From: Salminus brasiliensis
Lineage: Eukaryota > Chordata > Actinopteri > Characiformes > Bryconidae
NCBI RefSeq assembly: GCF_030463535.1
Contig: NC_132894.1
Location: 12,109,933-12,173,932 of the forward strand
Reading direction: 5' to 3'
Length of the DNA: 64,000 nt
Within the stretch, counting starts at the first letter, position 1, and each line of letters starts with the position of its first letter. The translations under genes and the position numbers were made by a program. Below, in pieces: positions 46,000 to 57,641 of this stretch. The notes under the pieces are model-generated. The model searched no databases. It was given only the letters and a program-made list of their open reading frames with translations, and was not told where the DNA came from.

Positions 46000-47732
46000 A
46001 TCCTCAGCCTCAGCATCCCACTCTCCCCCACCATAGCCCTGCTTGTTGACCTTTCCTCTCTATCAACCCCAAAACATCTGCAAACATTCATCCTCATTTC
46101 TAAAACAGTGGCTAAAAAAAATGATTTTACCTAACTGGAAAGACCGAACAAAATGATCAATAAAGCACTGGTAAAATTTGCTACTTGAATATTTAATTTT
46201 GGAACGACTTACATTTACCATAAAATATATTATTATATATATTATATATTATTATTATCACATTTTTGCAATTTATGATCAAGAGCCGATCCCTCCACTT
46301 AAATTCACTAATTTTATTTTATTTTATTTATTTATATATACATGCCTGCTCAATACTTTACTACAATGACACCCCCTGTCCGTTGTCCTGTCTTGTCGTA
46401 CATTGTTAATTCTGTGTTGTAACTGCCTCTTTCCACCCATACTGCTCTGTACTTGTGATCCTGTATGTGTGCACAAATAAAAAAAACAGCAAGTGCCTCC
46501 CAAGATCGGCACTGTCACGATAATCAAAAACATTCACATTCAGCACACATCCAACAAAACTCATGGCACATCTGGACAGCCCTGACCATTTCTTAAATTC
46601 GGGAATGTTCATGTTTATCACAGCAAGGCTGCACATGAATGACTGGAAGAAATAAGTGGAAAAAATCCATTCCATTTAATCCTAGGTTAGGAGTTCTGAT
46701 GTGCCACCAGCCGGTATGTTCTCCAGAACCATGTGAACACAGTAAACCACGATCACCAGCATTAGACTAATGGTAAACATATGAATCAATGACTCTTCAG
46801 TTTCTGTGTCAAAAAGACGGTTGAAGGTTTAATGATACAACATATGAGAAACCTACTGAGTCACAGTTGTTCACTCTATGGAGACACTCCTAATGCCTCT
46901 AAAGCTAAACTGTAGAAAGCTACTACATGAAATGAGTAGTAATGAAGGCAGTTCATTTTACAACTATTTTACAGTTGTTTTAAAAATTTTAGCTTAAAAT
47001 GTTTTTATTAAATGTGTTTATGATGGAGCGCTGCATGCAGGTTGTTGTAAAGCAGAATAGAAAAAAAAGATTCATCACCATCACTGTATATAAAAACCCA
47101 GAAGACAGGTGTGGTCTATACAACAGCTATGTTTGTGATCAACACCACTGTAAAGAAATCTTTAGTTTGGGGTTTCCTCAATTTAAAACTTTAAGAAAAA
47201 CATTCCTTGAAGGTTCCTCCACAGTTTCAAATTGAAGAATTCCTAGAAAGTAAATAAAATATTGGAGAAAATTTGATGTGATTTATGTGCATTACTTGTG
47301 CTCCTGTGTTATTGTAGATTGAGAAATGGGACACTCCCCAAAAAGCACAGGCAATACACTCAATCCAAAAAGGTGGACGATTTGGTTCAGGGAAAAAGGT
47401 GTTAGTCAGGGTTGGGTGACAAGTCATTTTCTTACTTTACCAGTTGCCGAAAGCCCTTTTAACGCACCGTAAGCAGCCACTATGTACAAGTTTCCCACTA
47501 AACTAGAACTCACCAGTGTGTACATCATGTGCATCAGTGAACCCTCGACCACTTCTGGTTTGTAGGGACTGAACACTGCATACTGGGACCTACAAGACCA
47601 GCCGTTTAGAAGATGCCCTGACCCAGTCACCATGCATCCTACTCAAAGTGACTCTGGCCCTTAAGCTTGCCTATTTTTCCTGCTTCCAACACATCAGCTT
47701 CCAGAGCTGGCGTAATATATATATATATATCC
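46000..47732. other. Intergenic, nothing recognised
   Basis: AT-rich with short TTATTA and TTTA runs (46205-46340). No supported exon or transposon end. Confidence 0.35.
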
Positions 47733-47824
47733 CACCCCTGGACAGCAGCCACCACTGATAACTAGACAATTAATGTGATTCACTTTACTTCACAGCAGGT
47801 TTTAATGTTATGGCTGATCTGTAA
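47733..47824 (-). mobile_element. End of a GATCAGCCATAAC-family element
   Basis: CAGGTTTTAATGTTATGGCT then GATCTGTAAAT is the reverse complement of the family end seen at 26040 and 49326. Only the end is kept. Confidence 0.55.
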
Positions 47825-48029
47825 ATAGAGCATTAGCGAGCATTAATGAGAATACTGAGAGCACTGCTGACTAGCAATGGAAGTTAATATACTGATCATT
47901 AACACACCAGTTCCAGACCAACATAAACCAGCTCAGATTAGAATTCATGCTGGTTTATTCTGTGTTTGTTTTTCAGCAGGTCGCCACAAACTAGCAACCT
48001 GCTGGAGCGTTTTGGGAGCTATAAATCAG

Positions 48030-48720
48030 ACCTCTTAGCACATTGGTCCCCACTGATTCACAATCATCTGGACAGATAGTTTCCTTCCCTTCCACCTCTG
48101 GCCATCGCTCCCACAGCTCCCACAGACCATAAAGATGGTTTGAAGGCCTTCAAGTAGGCCGATTTTCAGAACGCGACAGGATGTAAGCTCTCGTGTGTGC
48201 TGAAAGTCAGGCAAGGCCGTTATTTTACACACACAGCTCACACTCCTCACAAGCGGCTAAAGATCTCCACAGGAAACCGTTGCATCTCCTGCAGATTTGG
48301 GAGACCTTCACAAAGAGGCACAATGGTAACTTTTTATACGCTGAATAGCATCTAAAAGGTAGCAATGCGCGGCTGCTTTTCACGGCTTTCTTTCTTTCTT
48401 TCTCGTGAAAGTGAAAAGGCCGCTGAATCGAGCCGGAGAAAATAAGAATCATCAACAACACTCCAGTTTTCACTCCGGCTTTGAAATGCAGGAGCCGCAC
48501 AGCCGGAGCACACCTTCTCCCTAAGTATGCTTTTTATTGGAGGGAATGAATGAATTCGTCTCTCTCTCTCTCAGCAGATCCAGATTTCTGTCCCTTTTTT
48601 TAAAACGTGGAATTTTATATGGCTCGGTCATTGTGTTCCCAGTGTATTTATGGACTGGGGGAAGAATGTAGGGGCCATTTTTCTCGCAGCACCAGCCGAG
48701 CAAGTCAATGGTGTTTGTTC
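48030..48720. promoter_or_regulatory. Large candidate conserved non-coding block
   Basis: Repeat-free apart from a TTTC tract at 48384-48404, with AGGTAGCAATGCGCGGCTGC, GCCGCTGAATCGAGCCGG and GGCTAAAGATCTCCAC. Short open frames on the minus strand have no recognisable product. Confidence 0.35.
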
Positions 48721-49244
48721 CCCTTCCTGCTTTCCCTCTTGATGCTTTTTAAAGTGCAGTTTTTGACATGAGTCCAGAATCCAATCACACAGTTCTCATA
48801 ATCCGGGACTCGGTCACTGGGAAAATAAATTGAATATTCCAGCAAGATTACTAGAACTAGACTTAGGCGCTGCCAAAAAAAAACTATACATTAATAAACA
48901 GGTCAGAAATCTGGACATTTTTGGGACTCATTGGTCTATATCTGCATATTACAGCTCAGAGCTGCTGATGTTACTTTTCAGCTAAATAAACTACTTTAGG
49001 AAGGTTTACCGTCCACAGGCAGTATCCAGAAGGACCTTTTAGTCTTCGTGATTGGCAGAGAGAATTAAGTCTTATCTTTTTTATTTTTATTTTCTATATT
49101 TTAAGTGAAGATGTGGTGGTAAGTCACGTGTTTGCTCTTCTTTTAGGTTTTGCAGCATAAACACTGATTTTTGTGGAAGCTGCCTCCATTCATCTCACTG
49201 AACTGAACCTCCTTATGCCATGTCTGTGATGTAGACAGACAGAT

Positions 49245-49260
49245 GGCGCCACCTGGTGGC
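49245..49260 (-). promoter_or_regulatory. CTCF-like motif, reverse orientation
   Basis: GGCGCCACCTGGTGGC contains the CTCF core on the minus strand (CCACCAGGTGGCGCC). It has the opposite orientation to the motif at 2581. Confidence 0.4.
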
Positions 49261-49319
49261 TGATTGAGAATATCCAGGAGTGCTGAAAAAAAAGAAAATC
49301 CCTTGACAATAAAATTATT

Positions 49320-49462
49320 ATATACATCGATCAGCCATTACATTAGTACTACCACAGCATTACCACTGCTAGGTGATGTGAAAAACAATCATTATCTCTG
49401 TCCACAGTGGTATATGTTAAGGGGTGTATATATTAGGCAGCAAGTGAACAGACACTTACATT
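49320..49462 (+). mobile_element. GATCAGCCATAAC-family element, short
   Basis: ATCGATCAGCCATTACATTA, GGGGTGTATATATTAGGCAG and CAAGTGAACAG are family words. Internal sequence is reduced. Confidence 0.55.
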
Positions 49463-49489
49463 TGAGTTAAAATATATATGATAAAAAAT

Positions 49490-49496
49490 GTGTATG

Positions 49497-49538
<42 letters not shown>

Positions 49539-49540
49539 TT
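49490..49540. repeat. (TA)n(CA)n microsatellite
   Basis: TATATA passing directly into CACACA. An (ATA)n tract of about 8 units lies at 49577-49600. Confidence 0.9.
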
Positions 49541-49914
49541 ATACATAACACCCAAGCGATGGAGCATACAAACATAATAATAATAATAATAATAATAATT
49601 TAACTTTCTTATCTACCTCTTCCTGGTCAGGTGGTAGGTCCAGAGTCTATCTGCAATCACTGGGCATAGGGCAGGAACACCCCCTGGACAGGGTGCCAGC
49701 CCATCATTCCACACACACAGTCAGACCTTGTGACCAATTCACCTACTATGTGTTTATGGGAGGTGGGAGGAAACTAAAGTACCAGGAAAAACCTACTCTG
49801 AATAATAGTAATAATTTTGTTTCATAGTACCAGGAAATTGTTGTCACTGTGCCTTTAACAGTAAAATATGTAAATTGCCTTTATTCTGACTGGCTGGCCC
49901 ATGCACACCTTGGG

Positions 49915-50203
49915 CTAGGTTTCCCAAAAGTGTCAGCCACCACCTCTTTTTGAACTGCAACTGATGCAACATCACTGGGCACCCAACACCCCAGCTCTGA
50001 TGCATCAACTAACAGACACCCATGCTGTCTAACATCACACAGTGAGAGTGATGTGGGCAGAGAGCGCCATCTACCCACCAAGAGAGAGCATGGCCAGTTG
50101 TGCTCTCTGAGGCTCTGGGTGCTGATGGCAAGCTGCAGGACCTGGCATTCAAGTTAGCAATCCTTGGATCATATTGTCAGCACCTTAGCCCGCTGAGCCA
50201 CTT
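49915..50203 (-). mobile_element. tRNA-derived SINE copy B
   Basis: On the minus strand the head GTGGCTCAGCGGGCTAAGG is an A-box-like tRNA start at 50203, followed by a worn B box (GCTAACTTGAATGCC). The body matches 28021-28250. About 290 bp. Confidence 0.7.
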
Positions 50204-51590
50204 CACTTCTTCCCAAAAGTGTCTCAGGAAAAATAATATCCTTAAAGGGTCAAACAAGTGTCCGACTGCATACTCCTTCTACCAGACAGGATCCTGACAC
50301 TGAGATGCTTTCGGGAAACAGGGCCCTAAAACTGACACTTTCTCACATGCTGGAGAAATGCTAGAGTAGGGAAAATACAAGAACATGGAGCACCTGAGGG
50401 CTGTATAGATACTGTGAAGAGCAACTAAATAAATACTCCAACCACACTTAGCTGAAGAATCTTTATTTGAAATCAACTTCAGGGAAGTGCTGTTAATTGT
50501 CAACAGCAGTTTTCAATAAGAGCAGCAGAGGCAAACGCCCCGACACACGTTCAAACCTGCCGTCCTGTACAACCGTACAGCCTGTGTAGGTACAGCATCC
50601 TATCTCTTAACATAGGACAAAGGAAACTGGATTGTTCAAAGTTTAAAGACTTTGTGAGTTCATTCTCACTTGGGTCTGAACCACTGACTGTACACATCAT
50701 GTCTGAACATGCAGATCCGTGTAAACCAGGGCAAAAGCATTACATTCTTAATTAGGCCTTGTATATTCTCTTTAAAGAGTGGTTCACAAAAATAAGGCCT
50801 GAAAGGCAGTCGATCAGCCAAGATACCTGAGGTTCTGACATTTAGTTTTGTCAGTGTTGTACCAGAGCTAATGTAATAGAAGTCTGTGACAACCAAAACC
50901 ATTTTCAGTGGCACTGACTTATATTATATGTTAGCTACATTAACAGTCAGAACCCAAATATATTTTGGCAGATGACTGCATTTGGATTTGGGGGGGCATG
51001 TTTGGGAGTGAACCATTCCTTTAAAGGCAAGCTCTGGATTTTAGCAGTTTACAAATTTCCTGTCAGCCTTCAGCAAGACATTCCTTGATGAGGATTTAGA
51101 AATATATTAAATAGAAAATATTTTTATTTTACAAAGAAAATTAAAGCTTTCAAAATGCAAAGAGTAGCATTATCACAAATCTGTTGAATTATATATATAT
51201 ATATAAAAAAAAGAAAAACAAAAAACCCAAACACTCAAAGGCACACTTTATAAGACATCTGAATATTGAGTACTAAATACCTGCAGATATCTCATGCAAT
51301 CCACCCAAATGGCACAACAGCAAACACTGTGGTCAATAGTCAGCTGGCCTCACGCCTTTCACCCTGGCTTTAACAGGAGTCAGTAAGGGTCGGTACAAGC
51401 TCTTAACTTTAGCCTTTATGAAATTACAGGAATCTCACACCAAAAAATGCACGTTTTCATTGCAGAACAAATACAGAAGCAGCAAGACTGCACACTTTCC
51501 TCCAGAAGGAATCACAGCTATTTGACACATTGGTCATCGGGGGTTGCAGCTTTGGCAGCGACGGCTCGCAGGGGTAAGAAATCTGTTTAT
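50204..51590. other. Intergenic, nothing recognised
   Basis: AT-rich with a short TA run near 51190. No supported exon. Confidence 0.35.
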
Positions 51591-51594
51591 AGTC

Positions 51595-51775
51595 ACTCTT
51601 AAAACTTAAGGTGCTTGAAATGGTTCTGAGAGCGATGCCATAGAAGAACCACTTTTGGTTCCATAAAGAACCACTGTTTGTCCAAAGTGACTGTTCTATG
51701 GCACGACTCAAGGAACCACTTGAAGAACCTTTTTTTTTCTTTTTTTTAATCATTTTAACAGTGTAGGGCAGTACA
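51595..51775 (+). repeat. GGTTCTT/AAGAACC-type repeat
   Basis: TAGAAGAACCACTTTTGGTT, then CCATAAAGAACCACTG and later TTGAAGAACC, ending in a T/C-rich tail. Confidence 0.6.
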
Positions 51776-52862
51776 GACAAAACTCTGTTGCACTTCAGTC
51801 AAAAAGATCAGATGTGAGTTAGAGGAGCGTGCTGCCATCAGCTTGTCTTCAGCTTTATAACGCTGAATGCTTGCTCCTCCTCTTTCTGTGTGAAGAACAT
51901 CAGCCCACAATAAATAAAATAAACAACTCACCAACATTCTCAAAGTGCAAAACAAAGAGTGTGTCAAACCATTTGACAATTCTAGGAACGTTCATATCGT
52001 GTTGATGATGCAACTCTAAACAGGAATGTTCTCAAAGGGGACCGTCTTGGACTTACGGACGGGTGCCTGCCGCCTACTTTTCAAAACCTGCCCCACTGGA
52101 GTTCTGTAGTAATGTATGCATGTCCACTAAACATAGAGGACAGTATGCAATGCATAACAAAGCTTAAAAAAAAACAAAAGAAAAAAAAGGTCAATTTAAC
52201 AAAATCACTGACAGTAAATGTGGAATCAAACAAATACAGCATCATAGTTCCCAGGATAAAGGGTGGTCATTCAGAAGTACGACTGATTAGTACACAGATT
52301 GAGAGCTCATTATAAAAATAAGAGCCTGGAAAGAAATAAAGACTGTTTTGGTACAAGGACATCACCAAAACAGATTTAGTCCCACGCTCAATACCCAGCT
52401 TTCCAATGCATAAATCAGGACCTTCTCTAAAGTTCGGAGACGGCCTGTTTTTGTTTGTTTGTTTTTGGGTTTTTTTTGGTCATTTATGTCCATCATAAGA
52501 ACACATTCCACTTTATTGCTGACAACTGTACACCTCCAGCATTGCATTATCCAGGTTCTCTCCTCTACTCTCCCCAAAGAATGGATTGTCTTCATTACAC
52601 TCTTAGCCTTCCTCCTCTTGGTGCTCCAGGCTCATCTGATAAAAAGCACATCAGAGAGATCAGCAAAACCACACCTCTAATCAGTACATTGATTGAGTGC
52701 AAGAGTGGTGTCAGTGTAAAGGTTTAGCTCTAAAGAAAATCACTACTTGACAGCAAACAAGGGCACAGGGTTACTGAGGCAAAGCACGGCTCTTAAGAAG
52801 CAAGACAAGGTAATAAACCTACATTTCGTCATAGTACAGTATAGTGTTGGGTAGACACCATA
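51776..52862. other. Intergenic, nothing recognised
   Basis: AT-rich with T- and A-runs. No supported exon. Several overlapping short open frames at 52455-52727 encode nothing recognisable. Confidence 0.35.
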
Positions 52863-53517
52863 GCTACGTTTACACAGCAGGTAAAAGTGGCCCAAAATCT
52901 TTGTTGGCATGTGGTGACATATGTGTTATCTGTGTGGCAGTGTGAACAGTTAAAAACACAGTGAATCTGATACAGGGCAACGTGCAGCCTGAACAGCCAG
53001 ACTGGAACTCATGTGACTTTTACGTCGACCTAATCCGACATTCGCTGAGGAATGGACGAACGTTTTCAGTGCTGGGATAGTGAGGAAATGGGCCTCATTA
53101 ATATTTGGGGTGACCCCTCTGTTCAAACAAAATGGTCCATATCGCAAGTACTCCATTTTTGAAGAAATTTCTAGTGAAAATGGCCGATTGTGACCACAGG
53201 AGGGCGCAGCTGCAGCGTTGAAGGAAAATAACATGGCCTTCTTACAGTTAGCTCGAAAGCATTCTCTGTGATAAGCCCAGCTGTCAGCCACTGAAACTCC
53301 TTGTGAACTAAAACCTCACGTGAAGCATTGCTGTTTTGTGCATGCCCGTCAATTTAGGAGTGTGAACTGTTCAGACGAATTTCAAACATCGGTCACATAA
53401 AAAAATGTGGGGTTTTTTTGTTTGTTTTTTTGGGGGGGGGGGCAAAAACAAACAAACAAACATTGGACTTGGTAAGAAATTGGATTTGGGCCACTTTACC
53501 TGCTGTGCGAGCATAGC
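52863..53517. mobile_element. 655-bp element with terminal inverted repeats
   Basis: The left end GCTACGTTTACACAGCAGGT then AAAAGTGGCCCAAAATC is mirrored by the right end GATTTGGGCCACTTTACCTG then CTGTGCGAGCATAGC, about 36 bp with a few mismatches. The interior has no transposase-like frame. A T/G-run and CAAACAAACA tract lies near 53413-53462. Consistent with a non-autonomous DNA transposon. Confidence 0.7.
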
Positions 53518-53689
53518 CCAAGCTGGTGAGTATTGCGTATCTTGTCTATCTAGGTATATATAATCGACTTTTGTATTTACCAGTCTCTAAGCTTAGGCAT
53601 CTTTGGACTTTGGACTGTTTACGCTAGCTAGAAATAATTTCTGAGAGAATAACAAAGCACTTTAAACTGTTCTGGATAAGAGCTGGTAG

Positions 53690-54235
53690 GGTAGACTGAG
53701 AGACAGGGTGATTAAGGTTGAGTGAGTTAGTGGGAGTGAGAGAGAGACTGATTGAGTAGATGGAAGGGTGAGAGTGAGTGAGTGAGTGAGTGAGTGAGTG
53801 AGTGAGTGGCTGATTGAGTAGATGGAACGGTGAGTGTGTGAGTGATTAAGACAGCGGGTGAATGAGAGTGACCGTGTGAGAGGGTGATCTAGTAAGTGGG
53901 CGAGGATGTGAGTAACTAAGTTTTAAAAAAAAAATGAAAATGAGCAAATGAGTGACGGATGAAAAGGGTGTGAGGTAATCTGTTAAATTCTCTTACTTTT
54001 AAAACATTGAAACCTGTAACTGTAGCAAAATAAATGTAGCACTATGTCATTCCAATAAAACACCTTGAACTGAACTAAATTGAGATGGATGGATGACCGA
54101 GTAGGTGTATGACTGACAGAGTGAGATGGTGATGGAATGGGTCAGAGTGGATTGGTCAGAATGTGAGTGACTGAGTTGTCCTGCGTGAGGTGAACAGGTG
54201 TAAGTGGGTGAGTGACTGAGTAGTCTTCAATCTGT
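53690..54235 (+). repeat. Degenerate GAGTGA minisatellite
   Basis: GAGTGAGTGAGT core (53774-53808) within diverged units such as GATTGAGTAGATGGAAGGGT and GTGAGAGTGAGTGAGTG. A non-repeat island at 53920-54080 contains AATAAA-type words. Confidence 0.8.
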
Positions 54236-54520
54236 CACAGAGTGGCTTGATGAACATGAGTTAGATGGCCAAGGTTGCTCTACATCTGGGCCTCGTTCCT
54301 CAAACTCTTCCTAATAATGTCTTTAAATTTGTTCTTGAGAAAAGCTTTATGATGCTCCCACAACGAAGACTCCCACTGTTCTCATAACTCCCAACTAAGT
54401 AACTCAGTAGATTTTAGGAATCTCTTCTGAAGAACAGCTGGTCAATGAGACCCTATGTATCTTAAATGGTTAAAGTAACGTTAGCTAACGTAAGTAGCAA
54501 GTCCTCGTTAAGCAGCAGTG
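54236..54520 (-). other. fam174c: Downstream flank / possible 3' UTR of fam174c
   Basis: The 285 bp after the stop contain no minus-strand AATAAA and no recognised repeat. The 3' end of the transcript is not resolved. Confidence 0.35.
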
Positions 54521-55121
<601 letters not shown>

Positions 55122-55300
55122 CGTGAGCTGGAATTATTCTGACAGTCAGGAGAAACTGACGTTCACTTGTCTAGTGTTAAAGACAGCGACTGAACAGCAG
55201 CGTACACTGCCGGACTCCGAGCGGTCTTCCTGTTTCGTCCCGAACGACGACGCACGTTCAGTGCCTCTGTTAATTCAGTCCTGAAAGGAAACAGGGGCGA
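55122..55300 (-). promoter_or_regulatory. fam174c: Likely fam174c 5' UTR and proximal promoter
   Basis: The 180 bp upstream of the fam174c ATG, together with exon 1, are clearly richer in CpG than the AT-rich surroundings (for example CGAACGACGACGCACG and GGACTCCGAGCGG). This fits a CpG-type housekeeping promoter starting near 55250. No TATA box is obvious. The transcription start cannot be fixed from sequence. Confidence 0.4.
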
Positions 55301-55852
55301 AATACTGCAGCACACACGCAGTGTTAGAAATTACTTCATTTATTTATTCATTCACTTTATTTAGTTTTTATTTAGTATTTAGCTTGAAAATAAAATGTAT
55401 ACATTTGGTTTTACTTGTCAGTTGAAATAATCCAGTTTAGCTAGCTAGCTAATTCACCTAACCATAGACATGCCCGTTAGAGCTCTGCTAACGTCGCTCC
55501 AGACTACAGGTTACTAAAACGACACGACACCTCAATACTATAAACAAAAGGCAGGTCAGATTTACCTCCAAAGTAAGTACGTCTTTTTTTCCGTAATTAA
55601 AATGCACCGTAAATGTACACACTAGAAAAAGTACAACCGTACTAGGTTTAAGAGTCCATCCTCAAAAATAACCTAGTGCTAGAGCAGTGGTTCCCAACCC
55701 CGGCAAGACCACTTGACAGACCTGCTCCAACTCCGAGTGCTTTTTAAGGAGTGGGTCTGTTCAGGTGTGCAGGAATGAGGACTATGGTTGTCTAAATGAA
55801 TATTATAATACTATAATCAAGAAATTCTACAAAGAATTTGAGTAAACAAATG
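55301..55852. other. Intergenic gap between ptbp1 and fam174c
   Basis: About 550 bp, AT-rich, with (TTTA)n-like words at 55342-55385 and a GCTAGCTAGCTA repeat at 55439. No exon. Confidence 0.4.
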
Positions 55853-57641
55853 TTTAATAAAGGCAACATACACAGAAAGTACACTCTCCAGAAAAAAGGA
55901 ATGTTAACAGATTTTGAAGACAGTGTAACCCTACTTATTTTTTGCATGCTCATGGTCCACAGCTGTAATCAAAATACACATCTGCTTTCATAGTTTCAAA
56001 AAAACCCAAAACTATTGCTTTTTTATATTGCAGTACAAAAATAATATTTACACCTTATCTATCAACTTCTATGGGGAAACAAAAGCATTAAATCATTAAA
56101 GGCAGATGATGTGTACTGAGGTCGGTCAAATGCTGTGCAATGTTGCATAAGATATAGTCCTGCCATTTTCAAAACATTGGTACAAAATGTTCAACAGCAC
56201 AGAGTAACTGTATATTTTACATCATTTCTTTTTTTTTTTTTCCTTTCATATATATTTTGTTTTGCACATGAGAAATATCAAATTCCAGCACTTTTTACTC
56301 TGAAATATAAAAGGCCAATCCCTTCCATTAGGAATTTTACCACATTGGTCCCATGCAGAGGCAAAACCTGCTACACTGATAAAAAAAGCACAAAGGTGAT
56401 TACTGTAAATAACCATGTAAAGGCCATTGGAATATGTTTAAAAAAATAATTAAGAGTTTATGATTAAAAATGACTTAACATGCATCTACATAGAAAATCA
56501 TTGTATGGGTTGCTGAAAGACAGCTAGGAACAGGTATTATATGGTCCAGAGCCAAACATCAAAGAAAGGAAACGGATAAAACTAATCCTCAATCTAAAAT
56601 ACAAAAATCAAGAAACTTTAGCAATTCCAATGCGGACTGGTAGAAATTAAACCTTTTATGGAGGCGTTTCAAGATACAAATACCCCTACAACCCCCATCC
56701 TTTAAAGAAGTTCTAACTGGTCATTTTAAAAAAGAGCTTTTGATTTTAAGAACAGAGCCTTTGGTTTCAAGCTGTAGTGTATGTATAAAAAAAAAAAAGC
56801 TACAAGAGTACATTAAATATACTGAGCATTACAATAGCAGTTATAAAACAGAAAAAAAACAAAAAAAAACACAAACACATGATGTCACTACTTCAGATGT
56901 AAGGTACAGAAAAGAGCATAGGATAGGAAAATAAGTTCTACTGACCAGAGGCCAACATGCAATGGCCTACAGCATCAAGGCAATTAGTTAATGCTGTATT
57001 TATACACAAATGATTGCATTAAATTAAAAAAAAAAAGAATGTAAACATTCTATGTCTATAGATACAGTATATGTGAAAGGAATCATACAAGGACTGGGCC
57101 TGTAAAGAGCCTGTTTTTCAGGCAAGTTAAAATTCATTTCCTTAAGGCTCTCTAGCTGAAGGAAAATTGTAGCCTTTAACTACATGTACACAAATGGAAT
57201 GTAAACCAAACTTCAGAAAATATTGGTTTCACACCAGAAATCATTACTTATAGTCTTAGGAAAAAGAACAGAAGATTAAAAGAAACAGTAAGGCACAAGA
57301 AGCACCTCCAGAAAAGCAGAGCTGTACTTTTAGGGGACTAATGCCCATAATGGCAAGTGTTCAATACAAAGTGGAACAAAATGTGTTGCAAACATGTAAA
57401 AGGTAATATGGATATTGATAGTCCTCACAGAAACTTAATTTATATATATAAAAAAAGAAAACCCTTAGATAAGAACCACTAGATATACTTCATAAATACA
57501 ATAGAGGAATGCTGGAAGTGTGATTTATGGTTGAGTCTTCCTTGAAGCTGAAGTCATCTCAACTTTAATGTTTGTATGGGACTGGTCAATCCAGCCTTAA
57601 AATCAGTCTCTTTTCCTTCCTTTAAATCTGCCTCCCCTCTC
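55853..57641 (-). other. ptbp1: Putative ptbp1 3' untranslated region
   Basis: About 1.8 kb follows the TGA at 57642-57644 and contains no interspersed repeat that I recognise, unlike the rest of the window. It is AT-rich, with several A- or T-homopolymers. A minus-strand ATTAAA hexamer lies at 55853-55858 and is the best poly(A) signal I see before the fam174c 5' end. Mammalian PTBP1 also has a 3' UTR of this order. The exact end is uncertain; AATAAA-like matches near 55342-55363 could extend it to within 250 bp of the fam174c start codon. Confidence 0.5.
57289..57296 (-). promoter_or_regulatory. ptbp1: miR-124 8-mer target site in ptbp1 3' UTR
   Basis: The minus strand reads GTGCCTTA, a perfect match to miR-124 positions 2-8 plus the A opposite position 1. 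It lies about 350 nt after the stop codon. miR-124 repression of PTBP1 is an established step in neuronal differentiation in mammals. Three 6-mer seed matches (TGCCTT on the minus strand) also lie in the putative 3' UTR at 56977-56982, 56099-56104 and 55860-55865. Confidence 0.6.

Noticed and set aside
45763..46134. 123-codon frame across the 25-bp minisatellite
   Set aside because: The repeat unit is not a multiple of three and the flanks lack homology; openness comes from a stop-free repeat.
50140..50203. Possible minus-strand tRNA gene
   Set aside because: Only the 5' arm is tRNA-like and the T arm is worn; the body matches another repeat copy at 28021.
53418..53462. G-run and CAAACAAACA tract as a G-quadruplex regulatory site
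   Set aside because: A single G10 run plus simple repeat inside a transposon-like element; there is no four-run pattern.
1..54000. Ephrin-A2 (efna2) exons, expected because EFNA2 neighbours FAM174C in human
   Set aside because: I looked by eye on both strands for the conserved receptor-binding-domain words (YCPHY, WNRSNPRF) and found none.
54046..54066. Plus-strand AATAAA followed by CACC as a gene end
   Set aside because: No upstream plus-strand exon; it lies within a minisatellite gap.
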